From the NCBI GenBank assembly GCA_964035545.1, contig OZ037766.1, forward strand, positions 972,501-1,036,500: 64,000 bases of DNA, given 5' to 3'. A program made the position numbers and the translations under genes. Each line of letters begins with the position of its first letter. The first letter of the stretch is position 1. Source of the stretch: Bugula neritina. Taxonomy: Eukaryota; Bryozoa; Gymnolaemata; Cheilostomatida; Bugulidae. Shown in pieces: positions 47,701 through 62,700 of the stretch. A model generated the notes under the pieces. The model saw nothing but the letters and a program-made list of their open reading frames with translations, made no database searches and had not been told where the DNA came from.

Positions 47701-50700
47701 GGTTTGCAACAATAAGTACGAGTGTCTCAGTGGAGCCGACGAAGAAGAATGGTACGTGATTTTTTATGATTGAGGTTGACAGGTAGACTGTGGAATTTGT
47801 GCAAATCTTTTTTCATAATATGTCGGAAATTCAAAACATAAGATTTTTATTTGAGCAGGCAAATCTAAACATTGCGTTTTATTGCGTATTTGCAGCGACG
47901 CCAAATGCTCAGCAGAAGTTCCAGCCGAGTGTGCCGAATTCATCCCATATACAACTTATCCCAACAAGTTGTTTAATCTAACCACAGAAGATGAATATGG
48001 GAAATTTTCAGCGTCTATAGAGATGATTCTGAGGAATAACTGTACAGGTGTTGATGAGTACTGGGCAACATGGGGTGTATGCAACATGATGTTTCCACGC
48101 TGTCTTCTAGGATTTGAACTTCAGCTGTGCAGAAATACTTGTCTTGGTATGTGCTGGAATTGACTATTGTTTTTTCATAGATAACTCGGCTCACTGGGCC
48201 AACGGATGGATTACATCGCCAATGTTCAAATGCAATGCGATGCATCGTCAGAGTTTACAATAGCTTCACCATGAAACGCTGACTTGTGGCCTTCTTTCAA
48301 AAGCAAACAGTGGATTTAATAAATTTTTGTATGTCAAATTTTCTAGAAAACATTGTAAAGGTTAACTTTTTTGAATGTTGTAGACGGTGTGAGATACTCG
48401 TGTCACGGCGAAGGTAGAGACTATCTGGAATCATTATGTATGAAGTTGCCCGAAGAAGAATGCCTACCCGCAATTGAGTCACCCGTGCAGCCCTGTGGCG
48501 AGCATGAGTTTTCTTGTGGGGATGGTCAGTGCATTCCAGGTCTGGGGGTTTGCAACAATAAGTACGAGTGTCTCAGTGGAGCCGACGAAGAAGAATGGTA
48601 CGTAATTTTTTATGATTGAGGTTGACAGGTAGACTGTGGAATTTGTGCAAATCCTTTTTCATAATATGTCGGAAATTCAAAACATAAGATTTTTATTTGA
48701 GCAGGCAAATCTAAACATTGCGTTTTATTGCGTATTTGCAGCGACGCCAAGTGCTCAGCAGAAGTTCCAGCCGAGTGTGCCGAATTCATCCCATATACAA
48801 CTTATCCCAACAAGTTGTTTAATCTAACCACAGAAGATGAATATGGGAAATTTTCAGCGTCTATAGAGATGATTCTGAGGAATAACTGTACAGGTGTTGA
48901 TGAGTACTGGGCAACATGGGGTGTATGCAACATGATGTTTCCACGCTGTCTTCTAGGATTTGAACTTCAGCTGTGCAGAAATACTTGTCTTGGTATGTGC
49001 TGGAATTGACTATTGTTTTTTCATAGATAACTCGGCTCACTGGGCCAACGGATGGATTACATCGCCAATGTTCAAATGCAATGCGATGCATCGTCAGAGT
49101 TTACAATGGCTTCACCTTGAAACGCTGGCTTGTGACCTTCTTTCAAAAGCAAACAGTCAATTTAATAAATTTTTTCATAACAAATTTTCTAGAAAACATT
49201 GTCGAAGCTAGCTTTTTTTAATGTTGTAGACGGTGTGAGCTACTCGTGTCACGGCGAAGGTAGAGACTATCTGGAATCATTATGTATGAAGTTGCCCGAA
49301 GAAGAATGCCTACCCGCAATTGAGTCACCCGTTCAGCCCTGTGGCGAGCATGAGTTTTCTTGTGGGGGTGGTCAGTGCATTCCAGGTCTGGGGGTTTGCA
49401 ACAATAAGTACGAGTGCCTCAGTGGAGCCGACGAAAAAGAATGGTACGTGATTTTTATGATTGAGGTTGACGGGTAGACCGTTGAATTTGCGCAAATATT
49501 TTTTCATAATATGTCAGATATTGAAAACATAAGTCTTTTATTTGGGCAGGCAAATCTAAACATTGCGTTTTATCGTGTCTTTACAGCGACGCCATATGCT
49601 CAGCAGAAGTTCCAGCCGAGTGTGCCGAATTCATCCCATATACAACTTATCCCAACAAGTTGTTTAATCTAACCACAGAAGATGAATATGGGAACTTTTC
49701 AGCGTCTATAGAGATGATTCTGAGGAATAACTGTACAGATGTTGATGAGTACTGGGCAACATGGGGTGTATGCAACATGATGTTTCCACGCTGTCTTCTA
49801 GGATTTGAACTTCAGCTGTGCAGAAATACTTGTCTTGGTATGTGCTAGAATTGACTATTGTTTTTCATAGATAAATCGGTTCACTGGGCCAACGGATGGA
49901 TTACATCGCCAATGTTCAAATGCAATGCGATGCATCGTCAGAGTTTACAATGGCTTCACCATGAAACGCTGGCTTGTGGCCTTCTTTCAAAAGCAAACAG
50001 TGAATTTAATAAATTTTTTTATAACAAATTTTCTAGAAAACATTGTTGAGGTTGGCTCTTTTGAATGTTGTAGACGGTGTGAGCTACTCGTGTCACGGCG
50101 AAGGTAGAGACTATCTGGAATCATTATGTATGAAGTTGCCCGAAGAAGAATGCCTACCCGCAATGGAGTCACCCGTTCAGCCCTGTGGCGAGCATGAGTT
50201 TTCTTGTGGGGGTGGTCAGTGCATTCCAGGTCTCGGGGTTTGCAACAATAAATACGAGTGTCTTAGTGGAGCCGACGAAGAAGAATGGTACGTAATTTTT
50301 TATGATTGAGGTTGACAGGTAGACTGTGGAATTTGTGGAAATCTTTTTTCTCAATATTTCAGAAATTCAAAACTTTAATTTGTTTATTTGGGCAGGCAAA
50401 TCTAAACATTGCGTTTTATCGTGTCTCTACAGCGACGCCAAATGCTCAGCAGAAGTTCCAGCCGAGTGTGCCGAATTCATCCCATATACAACTTATCCCA
50501 ACAAGTTGTTTAATCTAACCACAGAAGATGAATATGGGAACTTTTCAGCGTCTATAGAGATGATTCTGAGGAATAACTGTACAGATGTTGATGAGTACTG
50601 GGCAACATGGGGTGTATGCAACATGATGTTTCCACGCTGTCTTCTAGGATTTGAACTTCAGCTGTGCAGAAATACTTGTCTTGGTATGTGCTGGAATTGA

Positions 50701-53700
50701 CTATTGTTTTTTCATAGATAACTCGGCTCACTGGGCCAAAGGATGGATTACATCGCCAATGTTCAAATGCAATGCGATGCATCGTCAGAGTTTAGAATAG
50801 CTTCACCATGAAACGCTGGCTTGTGGCCTTCTTTCAAAAGCAAACAGTGAATTTAATAAATTTTTTCATAACAAATTTTCTAGAAAACATTGTTGAGGTT
50901 AGTTTTTTTGAATGTTGTAGACGGTGTGAGATACTCGTGTCACGGCGAAGGTAGAGACTATCTGGAATCATTATGTATGAAGTTGCCCGAAGAAGAATGC
51001 CTACCCGCAATTGAGTCACCCGTTCAGCCCTGTGGCGAGCATGAGTTTTCTTGTGGGGATGGTCAGTGCATTCCAGGTCTGGGGGTTTGCAACAATAAGT
51101 ACGAGTGTCTCAGTGGAGCCGACGAAGAAGAATGGTACGTGATTTTTTATGATTGAGGTTGACAGGTAGACTGTGGAATTTGTGCAAATCTTTTTTCATA
51201 ATATGTCGGAAATTCAAAACATAAGATTTTTATTTGAGCAGGCAAATCTAAACATTGCGTTTTATTGCGTATTTGCAGCGACGCCAAATGCTCAGCAGAA
51301 GTTCCAGCCGAGTGTGCCGAATTCATCCCATATACAACTTATCCCAACAAGTTGTTTAATCTAACCACAGAAGATGAATATGGGAACTTTTCAGCGTCTA
51401 TAGAGATGATTCTGAGGAATAACTGTACAGATGTTGATGAGTACTGGGCAACATGGGGTGTATGCAACATGATGTTTCCACGCTGTCTTCTAGGATTTGA
51501 ACTTCAGCTGTGCAGAAATACTTGTCTTGGTATGTGCTGGAATTGACTATTGTTTTTTCATAGATAACTCGGCTCACTGGGCCAACGGATGGATTACATC
51601 GCCAATGTTCAAATGCAATGCGATGCATCGTCAGAGTTTACAATAGCTTCACCATGAAACGCTGGCTTGTGGCCTTCTTTCAAAAGCAAACAGTGGATTT
51701 AATAAATTTTTGTATGTCAAATTTTCTAGAAAACATTGTAAAGGTTAACTTTTTTGAATGTTGTAGACGGTGTGAGATACTCGTGTCACGGCGAAGGTAG
51801 AGACTATCTGGAATCATTATGTATGAAGTTGCCCGAAGAAGAATGCCTACCCGCAATTGAGTCACCCGTTCAGCCCTGTGGCGAGCATGAGTTTTCTTGT
51901 GGGGATGGTCAGTGCATTCCAGGTCTGGGGGTTTGCAACAATAAGTACGAGTGTCTCAGTGGAGCCGACGAAGAAGAATGGTACGTGATTTTTTATGATT
52001 GAGGTTGACAGGTAGACTGTGGAATTTGTGCAAATCTTTTTTCATAATATGTCGGAAATTCAAAACATAAGATTTTTATTTGAGCAGGCAAATCTAAACA
52101 TTGCGTTTTATTGCGTATTTGCAGCGACGCCAAATGCTCAGCAGAAGTTCCAGCCGAGTGTGCCGAATTCATCCCATATACAACTTATCCCAACAAGTTG
52201 TTTAATCTAACCACAGAAGATGAATATGGGAAATTTTCAGCGTCTATAGAGATGATTCTGAGGAATAACTGTACAGGTGTTGATGAGTACTGGGCAACAT
52301 GGGGTGTATGCAACATGATGTTTCCACGCTGTCTTCTAGGATTTGAACTTCAGCTGTGCAGAAATACTTGTCTTGGTATGTGCTGGAATTGACTATTGTT
52401 TTTTCATAGATAACTCGGCTCACTGGGCCAACGGATGGATTACATCGCCAATGTTCAAATGCAATGCGATGCATCGTCAGAGTTTACAATAGCTTCACCA
52501 TGAAACGCTGGCTTGTGGCCTTCTTTCAAAAGCAAACAGTGGATTTAATAAATTTTTGTATGTCAAATTTTCTAGAAAACATTGTAAAGGTTAACTTTTT
52601 TGAATGTTGTAGACGGTGTGAGATACTCGTGTCACGGCGAAGGTAGAGACTATCTGGAATCATTATGTATGAAGTTGCCCGAAGAAGAATGCCTACCCGC
52701 AATTGAGTCACCCGTTCAGCCCTGTGGCGAGCATGAGTTTTCTTGTGGGGATGGTCAGTGCATTCCAGGTCTGGGGGTTTGCAACAATAAGTACGAGTGT
52801 CTCAGTGGAGCCGACGAAGAAGAATGGTACGTGATTTTTTATGATTGAGGTTGACAGGTAGACTGTGGAATTTGTGCAAATCTTTTTTCATAATATGTCG
52901 GAAATTCAAAACATAAGATTTTTATTTGAGCAGGCAAATCTAAACATTGCGTTTTATTGCGTATTTGCAGCGACGCCAAATGCTCAGCAGAAGTTCCAGC
53001 CGAGTGTGCCGAATTCATCCCATATACAACTTATCCCAACAAGTTGTTTAATCTAACCACAGAAGATGAATATGGGAAATTTTCAGCGTCTATAGAGATG
53101 ATTCTGAGGAATAACTGTACAGGTGTTGATGAGTACTGGGCAACATGGGGTGTATGCAACATGATGTTTCCACGCTGTCTTCTAGGATTTGAACTTCAGC
53201 TGTGCAGAAATACTTGTCTTGGTATGTGCTGGAATTGACTATTGTTTTTTCATAGATAACTCGGCTCACTGGGCCAACGGATGGATTACATCGCCAATGT
53301 TCAAATGCAATGCGATGCATCGTCAGAGTTTACAATAGCTTCACCATGAAACGCTGACTTGTGGCCTTCTTTCAAAAGCAAACAGTGGATTTAATAAATT
53401 TTTGTATGTCAAATTTTCTAGAAAACATTGTAAAGGTTAACTTTTTTGAATGTTGTAGACGGTGTGAGATACTCGTGTCACGGCGAAGGTAGAGACTATC
53501 TGGAATCATTATGTATGAAGTTGCCCGAAGAAGAATGCCTACCCGCAATTGAGTCACCCGTGCAGCCCTGTGGCGAGCATGAGTTTTCTTGTGGGGATGG
53601 TCAGTGCATTCCAGGTCTGGGGGTTTGCAACAATAAGTACGAGTGTCTCAGTGGAGCCGACGAAGAAGAATGGTACGTGATTTTTTATGATTGAGGTTGA

Positions 53701-56700
53701 CAGGTAGACTGTGGAATTTGTGCAAATCCTTTTTCATAATATGTCGGAAATTCAAAACATAAGATTTTTATTTGAGCAGGCAAATCTAAACATTGCGTTT
53801 TATTGCGTATTTGCAGCGACGCCAAGTGCTCAGCAGAAGTTCCAGCCGAGTGTGCCGAATTCATCCCATATACAACTTATCCCAACAAGTTGTTTAATCT
53901 AACCACAGAAGATGAATATGGGAAATTTTCAGCGTCTATAGAGATGATTCTGAGGAATAACTGTACAGGTGTTGATGAGTACTGGGCAACATGGGGTGTA
54001 TGCAACATGATGTTTCCACGCTGTCTTCTAGGATTTGAACTTCAGCTGTGCAGAAATACTTGTCTTGGTATGTGCTGGAATTGACTATTGTTTTTTCATA
54101 GATAACTCGGCTCACTGGGCCAACGGATGGATTACATCGCCAATGTTCAAATGCAATGCGATGCATCGTCAGAGTTTACAATAGCTTCACCATGAAACGC
54201 TGACTTGTGGCCTTCTTTCAAAAGCAAACAGTGGATTTAATAAATTTTTGTATGTCAAATTTTCTAGAAAACATTGTAAAGGTTAACTTTTTTGAATGTT
54301 GTAGACGGTGTGAGATACTCGTGTCACGGCGAAGGTAGAGACTATCTGGAATCATTATGTATGAAGTTGCCCGAAGAAGAATGCCTACCCGCAATTGAGT
54401 CACCCGTGCAGCCCTGTGGCGAGCATGAGTTTTCTTGTGGGGATGGTCAGTGCATTCCAGGTCTGGGGGTTTGCAATAATAAGTACGAGTGTCTCAGTGG
54501 AGCCGACGAAGAAGAATGGTACGTAATTTTTTATGATTGAGGTTGACAGGTAGACTGTGGAATTTGTGCAAATCCTTTTTCATAATATGTCAGAAATTCA
54601 AAATATAAGTTTTTTATTTGAGCAGGCAAATCTAAACATTGCGTTTTATTGTGTATTTGCAGCGACGCCAAGTGCTCAGCAGAAGTTCCAGCCGAGTGTG
54701 CCGAATTCATCCCATATACAACTTATCCCAACAAGTTGTTTAATCTAACCACAGAAGATGAATATGGGAACTTTTCAGCGTCTATAGAGATGATTCTGAG
54801 GAATAACTGTACAGGTGTTGATGAGTACTGGGCAACATGGGGTGTATGCAACATGATGTTTCCACGCTGTCTTCTAGGATTTGAACTTCAGCTGTGCAGA
54901 AATACCTGTCTTGGTATGTGCTAGAATTGACTATTGATTTTTCATAGACAAATCGGTTCACTGGGCCAACGGATGGATTACATCGCCAATGTTCAAATGC
55001 AATGCGATGCATCGTCAGAGTTTACAATGGCTTCACCTTGAAACGCTGGCTTGTGACCTTCTTTCAAAAGCAAACAGTCAATTTAATAAATTTTTTCATA
55101 ACAAATTTTCTAGAAAACATTGTCGAAGCTAGCTTTTTTTAATGTTGTAGACGGTGTGAGCTACTCGTGTCACGGCGAAGGTAGAGACTATCTGGAATCA
55201 TTATGTATGAAGTTGCCCGAAGAAGAATGCCTACCCGCAATTGAGTCACCCGTTCAGCCCTGTGGCGAGCATGAGTTTTCTTGTGGGGGTGGTCAGTGCA
55301 TTCCAGGTCTGGGGGTTTGCAACAATAAGTACGAGTGCCTCAGTGGAGCCGACGAAAAAGAATGGTACGTGATTTTTATGATTGAGGTTGACGGGTAGAC
55401 CGTTGAATTTGCGCAAATATTTTTTCATAATATGTCAGATATTGAAAACATAAGTCTTTTATTTGGGCAGGCAAATCTAAACATTGCGTTTTATCGTGTC
55501 TTTACAGCGACGCCATATGCTCAGCAGAAGTTCCAGCCGAGTGTGCCGAATTCATCCCATATACAACTTATCCCAACAAGTTGTTTAATCTAACCACAGA
55601 AGATGAATATGGGAACTTTTCAGCGTCTATAGAGATGATTCTGAGGAATAACTGTACAGATGTTGATGAGTACTGGGCAACATGGGGTGTATGCAACATG
55701 ATGTTTCCACGCTGTCTTCTAGGATTTGAACTTCAGCTGTGCAGAAATACCTGTCTTGGTATGTGCTAGAATTGACTATTGTTTTTCATAGATAAATCGG
55801 TTCACTGGGCCAACGGATGGATTACATCGCCAATGTTCAAATGCAATGCGATGCATCGTCAGAGTTTACAATGGCTTCACCATGAAACGCTGGCTTGTGG
55901 CCTTCTTTCAAAAGCAAACAGTGAATTTAATAAATTTTTTTATAACAAATTTTCTAGAAAACATTGTTGAGGTTGGCTCTTTTGAATGTTGTAGACGGTG
56001 TGAGCTACTCGTGTCACGGCGAAGGTAGAGACTATCTGGAATCATTATGTATGAAGTTGCCCGAAGAAGAATGCCTACCCGCAATGGAGTCACCCGTTCA
56101 GCCCTGTGGCGAGCATGAGTTTTCTTGTGGGGGTGGTCAGTGCATTCCAGGTCTCGGGGTTTGCAACAATAAATACGAGTGTCTTAGTGGAGCCGACGAA
56201 GAAGAATGGTACGTGATTTTTTATGATTGAGGTTGACAGGTAGACTGTGGAATTTGTGGAAATCTTTTTTCTCAATATTTCAGAAATTCAAAACTTTAAT
56301 TTGTTTATTTGGGCAGGCAAATCTAAACATTGCGTTTTATCGTGTCTCTACAGCGACGCCAAATGCTCAGCAGAAGTTCCAGCCGAGTGTGCCGAATTCA
56401 TCCCATATACAACTTATCCCAACAAGTTGTTTAATCTAACCACAGAAGATGAATATGGGAACTTTTCAGCGTCTATAGAGATGATTCTGAGGAATAACTG
56501 TACAGATGTTGATGAGTACTGGGCAACATGGGGTGTATGCAACATGATGTTTCCACGCTGTCTTCTAGGATTTGAACTTCAGCTGTGCAGAAATACTTGT
56601 CTTGGTATGTGCTGGAATTGACTATTGTTTTTTCATAGATAACTCGGCTCACTGGGCCAAAGGATGGATTACATCGCCAATGTTCAAATGCAATGCGATG

Positions 56701-59700
56701 CATCGTCAGAGTTTAGAATAGCTTCACCATGAAACGCTGGCTTGTGGCCTTCTTTCAAAAGCAAACAGTGAATTTAATAAATTTTTTCATAACAAATTTT
56801 CTAGAAAACATTGTTGAGGTTAGTTTTTTTGAATGTTGTAGACGGTGTGAGATACTCGTGTCACGGCGAAGGTAGAGACTATCTGGAATCATTATGTATG
56901 AAGTTGCCCGAAGAAGAATGCCTACCCGCAATTGAGTCACCCGTTCAGCCCTGTGGCGAGCATGAGTTTTCTTGTGGGGATGGTCAGTGCATTCCAGGTC
57001 TGGGGGTTTGCAACAATAAGTACGAGTGTCTCAGTGGAGCCGACGAAGAAGAATGGTACGTGATTTTTTATGATTGAGGTTGACAGGTAGACTGTGGAAT
57101 TTGTGCAAATCTTTTTTCATAATATGTCGGAAATTCAAAACATAAGATTTTTATTTGAGCAGGCAAATCTAAACATTGCGTTTTATTGCGTATTTGCAGC
57201 GACGCCAAATGCTCAGCAGAAGTTCCAGCCGAGTGTGCCGAATTCATCCCATATACAACTTATCCCAACAAGTTGTTTAATCTAACCACAGAAGATGAAT
57301 ATGGGAACTTTTCAGCGTCTATAGAGATGATTCTGAGGAATAACTGTACAGATGTTGATGAGTACTGGGCAACATGGGGTGTATGCAACATGATGTTTCC
57401 ACGCTGTCTTCTAGGATTTGAACTTCAGCTGTGCAGAAATACTTGTCTTGGTATGTGCTGGAATTGACTATTGTTTTTTCATAGATAACTCGGCTCACTG
57501 GGCCAACGGATGGATTACATCGCCAATGTTCAAATGCAATGCGATGCATCGTCAGAGTTTACAATAGCTTCACCATGAAACGCTGGCTTGTGGCCTTCTT
57601 TCAAAAGCAAACAGTGGATTTAATAAATTTTTGTATGTCAAATTTTCTAGAAAACATTGTAAAGGTTAACTTTTTTGAATGTTGTAGACGGTGTGAGATA
57701 CTCGTGTCACGGCGAAGGTAGAGACTATCTGGAATCATTATGTATGAAGTTGCCCGAAGAAGAATGCCTACCCGCAATTGAGTCACCCGTTCAGCCCTGT
57801 GGCGAGCATGAGTTTTCTTGTGGGGATGGTCAGTGCATTCCAGGTCTGGGGGTTTGCAACAATAAGTACGAGTGTCTCAGTGGAGCCGACGAAGAAGAAT
57901 GGTACGTGATTTTTTATGATTGAGGTTGACAGGTAGACTGTGGAATTTGTGCAAATCTTTTTTCATAATATGTCGGAAATTCAAAACATAAGATTTTTAT
58001 TTGAGCAGGCAAATCTAAACATTGCGTTTTATTGCGTATTTGCAGCGACGCCAAATGCTCAGCAGAAGTTCCAGCCGAGTGTGCCGAATTCATCCCATAT
58101 ACAACTTATCCCAACAAGTTGTTTAATCTAACCACAGAAGATGAATATGGGAAATTTTCAGCGTCTATAGAGATGATTCTGAGGAATAACTGTACAGGTG
58201 TTGATGAGTACTGGGCAACATGGGGTGTATGCAACATGATGTTTCCACGCTGTCTTCTAGGATTTGAACTTCAGCTGTGCAGAAATACTTGTCTTGGTAT
58301 GTGCTGGAATTGACTATTGTTTTTTCATAGATAACTCGGCTCACTGGGCCAACGGATGGATTACATCGCCAATGTTCAAATGCAATGCGATGCATCGTCA
58401 GAGTTTACAATAGCTTCACCATGAAACGCTGACTTGTGGCCTTCTTTCAAAAGCAAACAGTGGATTTAATAAATTTTTGTATGTCAAATTTTCTAGAAAA
58501 CATTGTAAAGGTTAACTTTTTTGAATGTTGTAGACGGTGTGAGATACTCGTGTCACGGCGAAGGTAGAGACTATCTGGAATCATTATGTATGAAGTTGCC
58601 CGAAGAAGAATGCCTACCCGCAATTGAGTCACCCGTGCAGCCCTGTGGCGAGCATGAGTTTTCTTGTGGGGATGGTCAGTGCATTCCAGGTCTGGGGGTT
58701 TGCAACAATAAGTACGAGTGTCTCAGTGGAGCCGACGAAGAAGAATGGTACGTAATTTTTTATGATTGAGGTTGACAGGTAGACTGTGGAATTTGTGCAA
58801 ATCCTTTTTCATAATATGTCGGAAATTCAAAACATAAGATTTTTATTTGAGCAGGCAAATCTAAACATTGCGTTTTATTGCGTATTTGCAGCGACGCCAA
58901 GTGCTCAGCAGAAGTTCCAGCCGAGTGTGCCGAATTCATCCCATATACAACTTATCCCAACAAGTTGTTTAATCTAACCACAGAAGATGAATATGGGAAA
59001 TTTTCAGCGTCTATAGAGATGATTCTGAGGAATAACTGTACAGGTGTTGATGAGTACTGGGCAACATGGGGTGTATGCAACATGATGTTTCCACGCTGTC
59101 TTCTAGGATTTGAACTTCAGCTGTGCAGAAATACTTGTCTTGGTATGTGCTGGAATTGACTATTGTTTTTTCATAGATAACTCGGCTCACTGGGCCAACG
59201 GATGGATTACATCGCCAATGTTCAAATGCAATGCGATGCATCGTCAGAGTTTACAATAGCTTCACCATGAAACGCTGACTTGTGGCCTTCTTTCAAAAGC
59301 AAACAGTGGATTTAATAAATTTTTGTATGTCAAATTTTCTAGAAAACATTGTAAAGGTTAACTTTTTTGAATGTTGTAGACGGTGTGAGATACTCGTGTC
59401 ACGGCGAAGGTAGAGACTATCTGGAATCATTATGTATGAAGTTGCCCGAAGAAGAATGCCTACCCGCAATTGAGTCACCCGTGCAGCCCTGTGGCGAGCA
59501 TGAGTTTTCTTGTGGGGATGGTCAGTGCATTCCAGGTCTGGGGGTTTGCAACAATAAGTACGAGTGTCTCAGTGGAGCCGACGAAGAAGAATGGTACGTA
59601 ATTTTTTATGATTGAGGTTGACAGGTAGACTGTGGAATTTGTGCAAATCCTTTTTCATAATATGTCAGAAATTCAAAATATAAGTTTTTTATTTGAGCAG

Positions 59701-62700
59701 GCAAATCTAAACATTGCGTTTTATTGTGTATTTGCAGCGACGCCAAGTGCTCAGCAGAAGTTCCAGCCGAGTGTGCCGAATTCATCCCATATACAACTTA
59801 TCCCAACAAGTTGTTTAATCTAACCACAGAAGATGAATATGGGAACTTTTCAGCGTCTATAGAGATGATTCTGAGGAATAACTGTACAGGTGTTGATGAG
59901 TACTGGGCAACATGGGGTGTATGCAACATGATGTTTCCACGCTGTCTTCTAGGATTTGAACTTCAGCTGTGCAGAAATACCTGTCTTGGTATGTGCTAGA
60001 ATTGACTATTGATTTTTCATAGACAAATCGGTTCACTGGGCCAACGGATGGATTACATCGCCAATGTTCAAATGCAATGCGATGCATCGTCAGAGTTTAC
60101 AATGGCTTCACCTTGAAACGCTGGCTTGTGACCTTCTTTCAAAAGCAAACAGTCAATTTAATAAATTTTTTCATAACAAATTTTCTAGAAAACATTGTCG
60201 AAGCTAGCTTTTTTTAATGTTGTAGACGGTGTGAGCTACTCGTGTCACGGCGAAGGTAGAGACTATCTGGAATCATTATGTATGAAGTTGCCCGAAGAAG
60301 AATGCCTACCCGCAATTGAGTCACCCGTTCAGCCCTGTGGCGAGCATGAGTTTTCTTGTGGGGGTGGTCAGTGCATTCCAGGTCTGGGGGTTTGCAACAA
60401 TAAGTACGAGTGCCTCAGTGGAGCCGACGAAAAAGAATGGTACGTGATTTTTATGATTGAGGTTGACGGGTAGACCGTTGAATTTGCGCAAATATTTTTT
60501 CATAATATGTCAGATATTGAAAACATAAGTCTTTTATTTGGGCAGGCAAATCTAAACATTGCGTTTTATCGTGTCTTTACAGCGACGCCATATGCTCAGC
60601 AGAAGTTCCAGCCGAGTGTGCCGAATTCATCCCATATACAACTTATCCCAACAAGTTGTTTAATCTAACCACAGAAGATGAATATGGGAACTTTTCAGCG
60701 TCTATAGAGATGATTCTGAGGAATAACTGTACAGATGTTGATGAGTACTGGGCAACATGGGGTGTATGCAACATGATGTTTCCACGCTGTCTTCTAGGAT
60801 TTGAACTTCAGCTGTGCAGAAATACCTGTCTTGGTATGTGCTAGAATTGACTATTGTTTTTCATAGATAAATCGGTTCACTGGGCCAACGGATGGATTAC
60901 ATCGCCAATGTTCAAATGCAATGCGATGCATCGTCAGAGTTTACAATGGCTTCACCATGAAACGCTGGCTTGTGGCCTTCTTTCAAAAGCAAACAGTGAA
61001 TTTAATAAATTTTTTTATAACAAATTTTCTAGAAAACATTGTTGAGGTTGGCTCTTTTGAATGTTGTAGACGGTGTGAGCTACTCGTGTCACGGCGAAGG
61101 TAGAGACTATCTGGAATCATTATGTATGAAGTTGCCCGAAGAAGAATGCCTACCCGCAATGGAGTCACCCGTTCAGCCCTGTGGCGAGCATGAGTTTTCT
61201 TGTGGGGGTGGTCAGTGCATTCCAGGTCTCGGGGTTTGCAACAATAAATACGAGTGTCTTAGTGGAGCCGACGAAGAAGAATGGTACGTGATTTTTTATG
61301 ATTGAGGTTGACAGGTAGACTGTGGAATTTGTGGAAATCTTTTTTCTCAATATTTCAGAAATTCAAAACTTTAATTTGTTTATTTGGGCAGGCAAATCTA
61401 AACATTGCGTTTTATCGTGTCTCTACAGCGACGCCAAATGCTCAGCAGAAGTTCCAGCCGAGTGTGCCGAATTCATCCCATATACAACTTATCCCAACAA
61501 GTTGTTTAATCTAACCACAGAAGATGAATATGGGAACTTTTCAGCGTCTATAGAGATGATTCTGAGGAATAACTGTACAGATGTTGATGAGTACTGGGCA
61601 ACATGGGGTGTATGCAACATGATGTTTCCACGCTGTCTTCTAGGATTTGAACTTCAGCTGTGCAGAAATACTTGTCTTGGTATGTGCTGGAATTGACTAT
61701 TGTTTTTTCATAGATAACTCGGCTCACTGGGCCAAAGGATGGATTACATCGCCAATGTTCAAATGCAATGCGATGCATCGTCAGAGTTTAGAATAGCTTC
61801 ACCATGAAACGCTGGCTTGTGGCCTTCTTTCAAAAGCAAACAGTGAATTTAATAAATTTTTTCATAACAAATTTTCTAGAAAACATTGTTGAGGTTAGTT
61901 TTTTTGAATGTTGTAGACGGTGTGAGATACTCGTGTCACGGCGAAGGTAGAGACTATCTGGAATCATTATGTATGAAGTTGCCCGAAGAAGAATGCCTAC
62001 CCGCAATTGAGTCACCCGTTCAGCCCTGTGGCGAGCATGAGTTTTCTTGTGGGGATGGTCAGTGCATTCCAGGTCTGGGGGTTTGCAACAATAAGTACGA
62101 GTGTCTCAGTGGAGCCGACGAAGAAGAATGGTACGTGATTTTTTATGATTGAGGTTGACAGGTAGACTGTGGAATTTGTGCAAATCTTTTTTCATAATAT
62201 GTCGGAAATTCAAAACATAAGATTTTTATTTGAGCAGGCAAATCTAAACATTGCGTTTTATTGCGTATTTGCAGCGACGCCAAATGCTCAGCAGAAGTTC
62301 CAGCCAAGTGTGCCGAATTCATCCCATATACAAGTTATCCCAACAAGTTGTTTAATCTAACCACAGAAGATGAATATGGGAACTTTTCAGCGTCTATAGA
62401 GATGATTCTGAGGAATAACTGTACAGATGTTGATGAGTACTGGGCAACATGGGGTGTATGCAACATGATGTTTCCACGCTGTCTACTAGGATTTGAACTT
62501 CAGCTGTGCAGAAATACTTGTCTTGGTATGTGCTGGAATTGACTATTGTTTTTTCATAGATAACTCGGCTCACTGGGCCAACGGATGGATTACATCGCCA
62601 ATGTTCAAATGCAATGCGATGCATCGTCAGAGTTTACAATGGCTTCACCATGAAACGCTGGCTTGTGGCCTTCTTTCAAAAGCAAACAGTGAATTTAATA

